This document shows positions 11,713 through 23,200 of a stretch of DNA of 64,000 nucleotides, one piece after another. Numbering within the stretch: the first letter of the stretch is position 1; every line of letters begins with the position of its first letter. The stretch comes from Liolophura sinensis (Eukaryota > Mollusca > Polyplacophora > Chitonida > Chitonidae): NCBI RefSeq assembly GCF_032854445.1, contig NC_088304.1, positions 10,987,704 through 11,051,703 on the forward strand. The letters are read 5' to 3'. The notes beneath the pieces are model-generated. The model searched no databases. It was not told the DNA's origin and saw nothing but the letters and a program-made list of their open reading frames with translations. The position numbers and the translations under genes are program-made.

Positions 11713-13431
11713 ATTCGTTATTTCAATGTTTAAAACCCAGCCGCATAGAGAGTAAAACCAAAGCAATGACGGCAATGTGATGGTTGACAAATGGTCACAC
11801 ATAACGGGTAAAACCCTGTCTCTTGTTAATTTACCTAATTCATGAATACCAACTGGCAAGACCCCTAGCACCATGGCTTTTGTAGAATCAAGTGAGGACA
11901 AAATTGCTGTAATGTTAATTGCAATGTATTAGACGTCACTAGAAAAGACACACTTAACAGTCTACATATGCAAGGCATACATTCACTGTTATCGCCATTC
12001 AGAGAAAATTCGGTTTGATTTGATTGATTGAAATACAAAACATACTACATCGAATATGACGGGTCTCCGGGGGTACATCAATTTCCATATATCACCGGAG
12101 TGAAGGCATCACGCGCGGATATATCCTCGGAGTAAAAGCGAGACGCGCAGATGCAAACTGTAAATAAAATGGGAGAAAAGCTTGAACAAAATAACTTTCT
12201 CGTCTCCTCTGATCATGGCCAACGTCGGAAAAAAGGACCTTTTTTTTGTTTCGCACTGATAAAGAGAATGTGGTAAAATTGGCAAGTGGTATTGTAGAAA
12301 TACGAAAGAAATCTAATGAGCATGCTGCGATAATTTTTGTTCCTATCGTGATGAAAAGGACAGTTAAAATTTTGAAGAATTTCCTTCAAACATCCTGGTA
12401 AAATCCTAAGACATTTTTGTCTTGGTTTGATGCAAACATATATCCTTTGAATGTCTTCGTCATTCCTACATAGAGTTAAATCACCGTCCACATAGTGCTG
12501 TATTCTGTAAAGATCAATCAGTCTCGTCCCTGCCTGTTGATCGCAATATCACTGTGTTAGTCGTGAACGAGAGGGAACTGGTGTGGTAGATAAGGCGAGG
12601 AATCGGCCCCAGTGCAAGAAACTGTGCAACAAGCGAAACTGACTATGGCTGTATGACTGACTGACAGCTGCTGACACGCTCGTAAGGTTATTTTTTAGTT
12701 CTGTTTAAATTTTCTTTTCCTGTTACATGGAAAGCATGCATTAAAGAAATGTATTAACTGGAAAATTCGTAGCCTGCTCCAGTCACACTGAAATATCTTT
12801 TTTTTTTAGCATTAGTCACTGTAGAGTAGAGAAAATCACTTCACCGGAAAGCAACTTTCTGAAAAATTCCAGAGCACGCAGTTATAAACCAGTCAATTAA
12901 ATACATATATAACAAATGTTCAGCCTTCTACTTCCGCTGCGCATAACATATTAATGATAGCTAGAGGGTCACATGTGCTCTCAACCAGGATTCACGCATG
13001 ATTTCACTATAGGTGCCACATGTTACGTAATACCATGGCTTAAAAATTATCCACTCTAATTATTGATAAATTATTGCACCTATTCAATGCAGAAGACAGC
13101 CTATATCTTTACTCACACAAAAATGTGTGTTGTCAATGACCCCCCCCCCCCCCCCAATAGGAATCTACCTCCCATGGAGTTGTAACCTGTTCTCCACAGT
13201 GACTTCGTCTGTACGCTGTACTGTGAAGGAAGCCTGAGAGACTACGGCAGAAGTACAAATTTTAAAACTTGCCAAAATTAACAAATTGATCACATTTATA
13301 AAGCTTTTTTATACCTATGAAGACAAATGTTAACTAAAATGAAACTTTAACAGCACGTAGAGATACGCACATGAAAGTTTCAGTAAAAATATTTTTCTGG
13401 TTAACGTTGATCTTTATGTTGTAAATTAAAT

Positions 13432-13701
13432 TTATTTATTTATTTATTTGATTGGAGTTTACGCTGTATTCAAGGAAATTTCACTTATACGACGGCGGAC
13501 AGCATTATGGTGGGAGGAAACCGGGCAGAGGCCGGGGAAAACCCACCACCATCCGCAGGTTGCTGGAAAACCTTCCCACGTACGGCCGGAGAGGAAGCCA
13601 GCATGAGCTGGACTTGAACTCACAGCGACCGCATTGGTGCGAGGCCCCTGGGTCATTACGCTGCCCTAGCGCGCTAAACAAGTGAGTCACGGAGGCCCCT
13701 A
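13432..13701 (-). mobile_element. MetaSINE-like SINE (block copy 2)
   Basis: Duplicate of the near full-length SINE at 4811-5080, with the same tail, body and tRNA-like head on the minus strand. Confidence 0.88.
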
Positions 13702-14282
13702 TTGTAAATTAAAAACACACCCATCGCAGTATTTTGTCGTCTCATCTTCTTGGTGCGTTTCATTTGATAAGGACTAACCCTGACCTTGCATGACTGACCT
13801 AAATCAGCCCATCAGTGACTGCGATGGCGTAACTCCGCTGACAGAAACATATGACAGGTCTGACGTTTAATAAATATACTATTCAGTCAGGGAGCAATAA
13901 TATTAATAGAAAATTTGCATCGATTCATTTAACCCTCTTTCAACGTCGGAAGGCTCTGAACTTCATTACCGACGCGAATTGTATTAAAGATTTGATTTTT
14001 TTGGCCACAAAAAAAGAAACGCAAAGGGAGACAACTCTGTGTAAAGAGTAGGCCTTGCCATGTAATACACTCGGTAGAGATAATGTATTCCCGGTCAATC
14101 TGAGCTCCACAAATAATAAGAAGAAGGACTGATCGATTGATTAGCTTGTTTTAACCTTTCATAACAAAAAAAAAACAAGTCGGCATTTCAGTTCAAATCT
14201 AAGTTCAGCAATAATACTTAAGTCCAACTAAAAAGTCTAAGGCTCCCACGTGATCCCGGCGACAGTGCACTCGCACTACACA

Positions 14283-15524
14283 ATAAGTAGGGATCATTAC
14301 TATTTCTAGTTCCCGAGTTTCTAGGAAGTTCCCGAGTGGCGGGAAGTCACTTGCAATCAAAACAGATCTGAGATAATGTGGTTGATATTTCCAGTTAACA
14401 CTAATAAAACTACTTAATAGTAAACTGACGCTATTAAATGTAAAAAGCCAATAAACATTGGCTGTTAAACTGTTTACATATATTAAACGTGACGTTTGGC
14501 CGAATTGTTGGTGAATCCGAAGTTCTCGTCGGGAGGCCCGGGATCAAACTCAGGTCGGGTCACAACATAAGCATTGACATGAAGCCTTAGAATAAGAAAA
14601 CATGTACAGTCAGAGGCCTACTTCATGGGTTTCGTGTTACCATTTATCAGCTATCACACTGTCGTCAGTGCTCTGGTTTGACACCCTATGCTGTTCGTCT
14701 AGCTATTATGCGTAACATGTTTCTTTCTTTGCAAAGCAAATGTTCGTGGACTTGGCTGAGCTTTATTTCATAATCATAGTTTTTGCAATAACCTCGCATC
14801 TTATTAATGCAAAGACTAGAGCGCCAAGGTTATTCCATCAAACAGCCAGATCTACTCTGCTTCAAGGCCGAACAGTAGTCAGACAAGTCTGTGTTACTTG
14901 AAGCTTGATATCCATTATCTGAGTAATAAGTTTGAGAATGACCATGATATTTGGTTTAAACGTACACCGTGCAAGCATTTACAATTTTCTGCTCTCAAAA
15001 TGGATTTGGTTAAGTATTTATAACGTTCATCCTCGAATGAATTTTGAAATAATCCACTGCCGATCTCCACCAGATTCTCTTTAATTATAGACCTATAGTA
15101 ATGTCTTTGCTGTTGTTGCAGTTACCCAGAGTGAAAAAATAACATGCTAACTCCCAGTTCACCGCAGCAGCTTTGCTGTCTTTGTGTGGATATCTTGTCC
15201 CCAAACAGTGAGCCTTTGATATCTTCTTTGTAACCTTTCGCATCTTCCAACAAATATGTGCTGTTTTTGGAGAAAGAAACACACTGTGACGATGCATGGT
15301 AGGTAGAGGTATGTGTAAAGTGTGTGTTATAATGTGAAAGCTGATTGTTTGACTGTTAAAATGTTCAGGGGCAATAACTTTTATACGCTGGAAAGATTCC
15401 ACAGGTGGCGGTTTCTAGCTCAAATGGTTTCTGGCGGTATCCAGTCTGTGGATTAATAGGTACTAAACCGGTTTGACCTCTTTGGTTAATAACGTGTGGA
15501 AGGAATCTTCAAACATATACGTCT
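14283..15524. other. Non-coding stretch right of block A
   Basis: AT-rich DNA with short, unconvincing frames only. One piece at about 14518-14580 (GGGATCAAACTCAGGTCGGG) resembles the B-box part of the type-2 SINE head. I found no exon attributable to the gene downstream. Confidence 0.55.
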
Positions 15525-15905
15525 TAACAGACATTGGTATACCAGCCGTAAACCTTGTTCTATGTTCATAATCCCCAAAACGACATTTAACACAAATCAA
15601 AAACAGAACACAAAAAGTATGTAAAGTTAAAATTAGAAGGGAATCGTCCAAAGAGAAGTCAACAGTTTCATTGTTGCGGGAAAGACACAACGAATGTTCT
15701 AGCCCAACGAGTAAAATCAGTATTGAAATCGTGTAACATGCTACCATCTCGATTGCGATTTCATTCTTCGTATATCCGACATGGAGATTTAATTCAACAC
15801 ACTAACTATACAGCCCTTAGCCCCGGGCTAAGTGCAGTTAGTCACAGACACGAAGCAGAGTACCACGAATTCTGGACGCTGTGTACATATTTATTTAGAA
15901 GGGAA
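15525..15905 (+). mobile_element. R1 MITE-like element
   Basis: One of about ten copies of a ~440-bp family. Diagnostic words in order are: TACCAGCCGT near the start, CAGTATTGAAATCGTGTA in the middle, CAACACACTAACTATACAGC, and a late GAATTCTGGACGCTG. It has no coding capacity and I saw no terminal inverted repeat, so the class is uncertain. R1 is only my label. Confidence 0.6.
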
Positions 15906-16059
15906 TAATACTCATTATAAATCTTAAGATACTTAGGGTGTCCGCCAAATATGGGAGTTCAGGCCTATTCAGCAGACAAGAAACTATCCATGTACCGTGC
16001 TGGCAGAATAAATGAACCACCTGTAAACAATATATGGAATAACCTTGACACATATCTTT

Positions 16060-16150
16060 TTGTAATCCCCTTGTAAGTAAATATGGACAGAGCGTGCAGA
16101 ATCTCTGGCGCTCTACTTCATAACTGTGTATACGGACACAGACCCCCATT
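16060..16150 (-). mobile_element. R1 terminal fragment
   Basis: Carries the end of the R1 family (CTTGTAAGTAAATATGGACA, then a CAGAATCT word) in reverse orientation. It lies inside a 176-codon minus-strand frame that I therefore do not accept as a gene. Confidence 0.5.
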
Positions 16151-16604
16151 ACAACTTCCGTTTGTAGTTCTGTGAATTTTAGGGTATAAAGTCTTTTTTT
16201 GCTCCCAGGCGTCCATTTTTGGTGCACAGGTGCATGCTTGGTATTAAAATGCTGGAAACTGTCGAAACTTTGAGGAGGTATGAGCTTTATTGATGAAAGT
16301 TTGAAATTCTGGGTGAGAGGACACAAGGTGTGAGGTAGTGATGAGGCTGCAAGTGACGTCCCCTTGGCGTTGCTAGGCACGCCTCCCAGCTGCCGGCATG
16401 GAAAGGTCCAGATTTTGACGGTCAACCTATGTCAAGATTTTTATGGCTTGTTTCTCACAGGCTGGGCCAGGTATGCACCCAAGCTTATTGGCCTTGGAAT
16501 GTTTGGGACTGATCTAAAGCGCTAGACGTTAACATTGTCGCTTATGGAAAAATTAATGGGGGTCCGAGGCCATACTTCAGCTTATTATATAATACCACTT
16601 CAGC

Positions 16605-16920
16605 TAGTGGTATTATATTCATCCTGTTGAATGAGATCGCCGCTTTGGATATATGAACAGCTAAAATCAAAGCGGTGATACATACTTTACTATCGACGCG
16701 TTATATTCCAGCATGGTTCACGGTTTGAATACTGATTTCACTCAGTCGCCTACATCACTGAAAACCGTCCTATTTTCGTACTTTATATACTTTTTTAGTT
16801 CCTTGATAGTTTGTGTTAAACGTCGTTTTCGGAATTCGTCTTGCGATAATTGACACGGAACGTCCTTATTGGCTGACGGCTGATGTACGAATATCTATTT
16901 CCACGCATAAATTCAATGTT
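16605..16920 (-). mobile_element. R1 MITE-like element, partial
   Basis: Reverse-oriented copy showing CTTTGGATATATGAACAGCT, GAATACTGATTTCACTCAGT and GGAACGTCCTTATTGGCTGA. One end is missing. Confidence 0.65.
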
Positions 16921-16949
16921 AGTGTCTTTCATCTTACAATGAGTATAAT

Positions 16950-17385
16950 TCTCTTGTAAGTAAATATGGACGGAGCGTCCAGAATCTGTGGCACTCGGCT
17001 TCATGATTGAGTCTCATTCTGCTTAACCTCGGGCTAGGCACTGTATATTCGTCGATTTGAATCCGATCGCCACTTTGGATATATGAACAGTTGTAAACAA
17101 AGCGCAATTGGGATATATATTTAGTTATCAACAACTTATATTCTAGCTTGGCACGCGATTTGAATACTGATTTCTCTCAGTCGCCTAGAACATACACAGC
17201 GTCTTCCCGACATCATTGAAAACAGTTGACTACTTCTCTTTGCATGATTCCGTCCTAGGTCCGTAATTTATATACTTTTGTTATTTCTTTGTTGTTTTTT
17301 GTTATATGTCGTTTTGGGATTGAGATCATTCACCTGGTTAACGGTTGGTATATGAATGCCTGTTTCTTTGCATAGATTTGTCACT
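16950..17385 (-). mobile_element. R1 MITE-like element, near full length
   Basis: Reverse-oriented copy of about 436 bp, directly beside the 16605-16920 copy. It runs from CTTGTAAGTAAATATGGACG to TTTCTTTGCATAGATTTG and gives the best view of the element's length. Confidence 0.7.
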
Positions 17386-17436
17386 TTGGTTATTGTGTTG
17401 GTTTCTACCATGGTGCTCAAGGGTAAATGTTTTTAT

Positions 17437-17520
17437 TAGAAGTTCAAGTCTTTCAGCTTAAAACCCTATGGAAATTGTTAGAAGTTCAAGTCTTTCAGCT
17501 GAAAACCGTATTCAAATTGT
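17437..17520. repeat. 40-bp direct repeat, two units
   Basis: TTAGAAGTTCAAGTCTTTCA occurs twice about 40 bases apart, each time followed by related AAAACC and AAATTGTT words. Confidence 0.75.
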
Positions 17521-20160
17521 TTGGTTTGTTATTATTATTCTCGACAAAAAGTGTCGTTTTTAGCGAAATCGTTCAGTCAGATATTGACGAAACTTAGGTA
17601 TGTTTTAGGGCAGGACACGTAACTTTTGGGCTGATTCAGTCGCGTGACTTGGCGGCTGTATACGGTTTTAATAAAACCCTTTTTAAATAATACTCCTATT
17701 TCTAATAAATAATACTTAGAAATCTACTCAAACAGTGCAGATTTTTTTCTCCCTGACCTGTTTCTATAGCTGTTAGCGTGGCAGTGCAGCACAAAGACCC
17801 AGTGCAGCGCAATGACCCAGGGGCCTCTCAACAACGTGATCGTCCAGTTCACATAGGACTGCCTAAAGTTATGCATTACGCATAGGTCAAATTATCAAAT
17901 GCGATGGATGTTCTGGAAAGGTGAAAACACAGCATTTTGAGTAACTGACCATTGACATCTAATAAATGCAATTAACATCACTGCTTTTTACCTAATTGTG
18001 ATTAGGCCATGGTGATAGGGGGCGAGGTGACGAGGCTGCCAGGTATCACGTACAGTGGGACTAGCACTGGTTTTACTTACGCTGTAGTCTTTTGAATTAA
18101 TTTGATTACCATTTTACAGAACTGAAAACCTCATTCCTGTCACACAAGACGAATGGTCCGGTTGTCGAACTCTGGAGACCTAACTGCTTCTTTTGTGTCT
18201 GTGTAAATATTTGCTGTCTGCTTCGTTGGACCCTTGAGCTTTGTACAAGGGCGCGAGGAATATTATAAGAATTCTTACGTTCTTAAGTTTTCTTGGTATT
18301 CCTTAGATCAAACCTTTTGTGATTCTCTCTTTCTTCGTTTTTGTACCCAGCGCACCCGGATCCCGTTTTCAATTGCCCGTTGTCGAGGTCGGATAGGTCT
18401 CTTAGGGAGTTTTGTTTAGAAACTAGGTGCCATGTATTTACGAGAAGGACGATGTGACTTTGAAGCCTACAACCTACAAGATGGAAATGCACACCTGTTT
18501 CACAACATGAGAAACTGCTTTTATTAAACTTAGCCCATCACTGATTAGAAACAAGATACGCTTCTTCTGTTATAAATGAGGTCGCTGATTCTGTTTGTAA
18601 TGAGGTCACTGTTTCTTGTGTAAATGAATAGAAAGAGTTCTGTTATCATGATTTTCTGTATTTTACACTTATTCAACAGGCCTTCAGACATTTTAGTCTG
18701 GTGCATAATGACCTTTGAGCTTTTTTCTTTTGGTGTCAATACACTGGGCGTGCCAAACGTGAGCTAGTATATACTTACAGCATTCACAATTTATATTTGA
18801 TATGCCCAATCCACTTCTTCCTTGAGGTATCGGTGCAACCCTTTTATGCATTACACTTTCTGATTGGATTCTTATCCCATGACGCGTTTTGGGAAATTTT
18901 TTCAACAGAAATAACATTTTAATGTCATTCTGTGCAGCAATCCTTGTTTCTAATCGGCATAGTCATTTCATCAGGTCTGGACAGTGTCTCTAGACATGCA
19001 ACTGTTTGTGTTGACATTTTGTCTTTTGGCTTGTCTCTCTGTGAAGGCTTTGTCACCCAGCGGGTAAGTGTCAAAGAAACACCGCACGAAGGCGACTTTT
19101 TACCTACTCTTAAGGCAACGAAAGTTGCAAAACAACCCATTTCTTTTCGCTTCAGGCGTTATTCCTTCATTTAGGCCAATTAATACCTTGCAAGATAGTA
19201 GTCGGAAAATAATATTAAGGTTTGGGTAAGTAAGCTGAGATTACATATGTATGGTGTTAAAAGCCTCAAAAATTCAAAATGATACACTGTTTTGCTTGTT
19301 TTTAAATGCATTAAATGACTGAATTATTCGCTTTGAATGAATAACAAGTTAAGTAAAGACAATTATTTACCATGTTAAAATTCCCTTTATGAATGAAGTG
19401 TTCATTGAGGTATGCTTAAAATCTGTCCAAGGTGTATGAACTACATTAATATTTTTGAAATTTACGTGTTTATTTATAATAGCTGCACCTCCTCAGTTAC
19501 TAAAAATCGATTTTTAGGCAAAACTGTAACAGGAAAGGTTTTTTATAAACGGAACACATATTTCTACACAAAAATACATTCTTTTCTGTGATATATTAGT
19601 GTGTGCCAAATGAAAGGCGAGTCAATATAGTGAGAAAAGGGCTTTGTTTTATTTAAAATTTAGCGCATTTCGTAAAACAGTTTTGATTCGTAACGAAAGT
19701 CTAATAAATAGCAATTTGCATCGCTGCATAATCCCTACTTAACCCCCACCCCACCCCACATCAGGTTGACATCATCACTTATTCAAAAATTCTTTATTTC
19801 AAAGTTGCTGAGGTGTACATAAATACAGCTGATGTATACAAGTACGCAAACTACGGAACCTCTCAAATGTTATGGGTGATGTGCACACATTATCAATGCT
19901 TCAAGCTGAGGTATGCACGTGGCGTACATCCATCTATACCTCATAGCTCCAAGAGTTGTGGATCTTTAAAGACCGTGTGGACGGTTTGAAAATGTTATTT
20001 TTCTACTTTGTACTGTACTTCATGCTGACAACTTCTTTCAAAATTCCATGCTTGTTTGTCTTGTCTTTTTGTATACTGGATAAAAGGAAAAGATAACCAA
20101 AATATAATTTCCTACTTTTTACGAACTTAAGTTATTTGTGCTTTTTCTTTTACATTCCAG
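17521..20160. other. Non-coding region upstream of first placed exon
   Basis: It contains an R2-like fragment at about 17925-18020 and otherwise low-complexity AT-rich DNA. The missing 5' exon or exons of the EMI/EGF gene should lie here or further left, but I saw no exon ending in the required phase with a convincing signal peptide. No promoter can be named. Confidence 0.45.
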
Positions 20161-20262
20161 CCAGAATGTTTGTAGACACACCCGAATCGAGTCGTACAGG
20201 GCCCAGGAGAGATACTATACAAAGTGCGGATTGTTCAACTGGCGAAGATGTACACGTCACAG
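20161..20262 (+). CDS. Exon: EMI domain, first half
   Basis: The acceptor TTTTACATTCCAG and donor GTTAGT bound 102 bp. It encodes NVC near the start, then [19 protein letters not shown], which fits the Cys and aromatic/basic pattern of the first half of EMI domains. It enters in phase 2, so at least one upstream exon, presumably with the signal peptide, must exist. Confidence 0.85.
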
Positions 20263-23200
20263 GTTAGTAAAAGACCACCGAGACCAGGGTACCATTCTTC
20301 AAAGACATTTCTCACTTAAATTAAAACTTAAAGTACGATTTCAAAACATATATTTGATTCTTAAAAATTTTGACCACCTCTAAAAAGTTACCTGAAGATA
20401 TACTCTTTAAAAAATTTTAAATTTCAAAACTTGAGAACTGTGAGGATTGAAAATTTCGATTCAGAGTGTTACTCCTGTTCAAACGGAAACCAGGAAGAAA
20501 TATTAAAATGATAGAAAGAAAATCCTAAGAAAAACCATGACTCAGAGGTATTTCCGATGAATAACATCATTTAAACCCTAAAACCGAAGACTCCTGAGAA
20601 ACGTAGTTTGCGTTCAGATTTTCTTGGTGTTAAATGGCAGTATTCGTTATGCGGCGTTGAATGAGCTCGACATGGCGTCGAGGAGTGCATTTATGCTAGA
20701 ATGACGCTAAGAACGTTTCAAAGTACAGCGTCATTAGTTGACGATGAATAAATCTATGCGTCGAAACAGATGATCAATGATCAAACCGATCAGTGATCGC
20801 AAGGTCAATTACCAAAATGACGTTAACCACTAACTACCAAAACACTAATAAAATATATTAAATACAAAAATAGGACGGAATCATACAAAGAGAAGCAGTC
20901 AACAAATTTCAATCAAGTAGGAAAGATGCAGGGTATGTTGTAGAGGACTTGGTGAAATCCGTATTCAAACCGTGTACCATGCTAGAGTATAAGATGTCGA
21001 TAATAAAATATATATCTTACTATCACTTTGATTGCAACTGTTCATATATCCAATGCGGCGATCTATTTCAACACGATGATATATTACCCTAATGATGTAC
21101 AATCATGAAGCAGAATGCCAGAGACTCTAGCAGGTCAGACTATCTTCATCATTATTACTCCATCTTTCGATACCGCTACAGTGGCCTCATGGTTAGAGCG
21201 TTCGACTTGAACTCGGGAGATCTGGGATCAAACCCAGGGTCGGGTCACACCAAAGATGTTAAAAATGGTACTTGCTGCTGCCTCGCTTGGTGTTCCGCGG
21301 ATAGAGCAAGGGCTGATTGGCTAGGTGTCAGTATAATGTGACTGGTTGGAATGTCATGTTTGCTGTCTTCGGTATGATACTTCAGTTACGGTAGCACTTT
21401 GGCGCCATGGGATCTGCTACAACACGACTATTTTTATGTACACACCACTAATGACTCCTCCTCGTCATAAGACTGAAAAAATGTTATGGACGACGTTAAA
21501 CTCCCAAGCGTACATACATACGAACATACATACATACAAACTAAAGGATCCGTTTAATTCAGGAAAAGCTTTGTGGAAACGCCCCAGGTACTTGTGCAAA
21601 CTAGAGAGACCGGTGAGTCATTTCTCAGTAAGAACTAGAATGACATGAGACTGAATGACAGTTTGTGCATCATCTGTGCTCTAATCATACCCCAAGCCAC
21701 AGGCGGCCTCTACCAAACCAAGCGTGATGTTTAAGTACATGGAGATCACCAGTGACAGATCAGATAACATATACAGTACTGGCAAAGTAAATACTTCAAC
21801 GGCTGGGTGTTGATATATCCAAACTGTGGAGAACTAGGCACGGTGTGCAGTCAACCCTCTAAGACACTCTGCTGGATTTCTGTTTGTCAAGAAGTTTACA
21901 AGCTATAGTTTTTCCTGTGTGAAATTTCTTTCCAGGAGAAATTAGATTTGAATGAACACCTGTTCCTAGCTCAAACAGAAACAACTGATCTCATTGGTAC
22001 TAAGCTTTTCTAGCTCTACTTTAAAAGTAGTCAGGGCAGAATGAAGGCAGATTACCATCAAATCTGGTTCTCTGCAAATCAATGTTGTCAACGCCTGCTT
22101 AATCGAACATAGGAGTGATTTTTGGTCACATTTCTATATCATGTATTTTCACTTGTGTCAAAACACGTCTACACGTATCAAACGTGAAACCTAGGGTCTT
22201 ATTCTCGTATCTGGTGTGAAGTGGGATGTGATTTCTAATATCATCTAATCTTTCTGACGTTTACCTCTAATGGAACTGGGTGTTACAGTTAATAAATCTG
22301 TCTTCTTTCTTGACATGCAAGTTAGAAGCTCCTGTAAAATCTTTTTTGATATAAATCTGCTGGACATTTTAGTTCCCTCTTTCAAATATGGTCTTAAAGT
22401 TCCTACATGCTGTTTGACGTAAACTTCCTAGGCTGCTCATTTTCCTGTTTTACATAAATCTATGCGTCGAAACAGACATTTGTAAACCAGCCGTCAGCCA
22501 ATAAGGACGTCCTACATCAATAATCACAAGGTCAATTCCCCAACACGACGTATAACACAAACCACCAAAGAACTAAGAAAGTGTATAAAGTACAAAAATA
22601 GGACGGAATCATGTAGAGGGTACGTTTTAGAGGACTGTGTAAAATCAGTATTCAAATCGTGTACCATGCTGGAATATTAGTCGATAACAAAATGTGTATC
22701 TCAGTTGCGCATTGATTGCAACTGTTCATGTATCCAACGTGGGAAGCTAATTTATCACGGTGAATATACCGACCCTAAAAGCGGGTTAATCGGAATTATA
22801 CACAATCATGCAGCGGAGCATCATAAAATATTGGGGCTGTTACACCCGTAATGAATAAACTAATTGGGCTTCATATTTTCCATATCATAAAATAAGGTTG
22901 GATTCGTTGTATTGCCATATGTTATTATATATTACTGTTAAATTCGTAGGAACGTAGTTCGTACCAGAACAGCCGTGGACTATAGGTGTTGCTCCGGATG
23001 GAACAGTGCTGACAACATTCACTGTAAAAGAGGTAAGAGTTTATTTTCATACGCCCCCGCCATTAGGCAGAGCCAATTACGCTTTACTGACATTTGTCCT
23101 TTTTTGCTGTTGTCATGGAAACCAGATAGCTAATTTTCTTATATATTCTGTATAAATAGACATTGTTTCCTGCCTGGACTATAACTCCTAGTTTCCCTCA

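Larger units (their letters stand above)
8625..14282. repeat. Long duplicated block A, copy 2
   Basis: Near-identical copy of 1-5658 in the same orientation, with the same minisatellite, motif clusters, SINE pieces, TA tract (11656-11709) and C tract (13141-13155). Small differences from copy 1 include a 4-base deletion near 9742 and one missing A near 9217. After 14282 the sequence differs completely from what follows copy 1. Confidence 0.9.

Noticed and set aside
15895-16425. 176-codon minus-strand frame
   Set aside because: Its middle is an R1 repeat fragment and the rest matches no domain. The length is possible by chance.
18932-19174. 80-codon plus-strand frame
   Set aside because: It lacks a clear start and shows no recognisable domain or exon-like link to the gene.
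19992-20103. Short hydrophobic ATG frame just upstream of the first EMI exon
   Set aside because: It begins like a signal peptide, but no donor with the required phase is convincing and a stop follows soon. I could not support it as the missing first exon.
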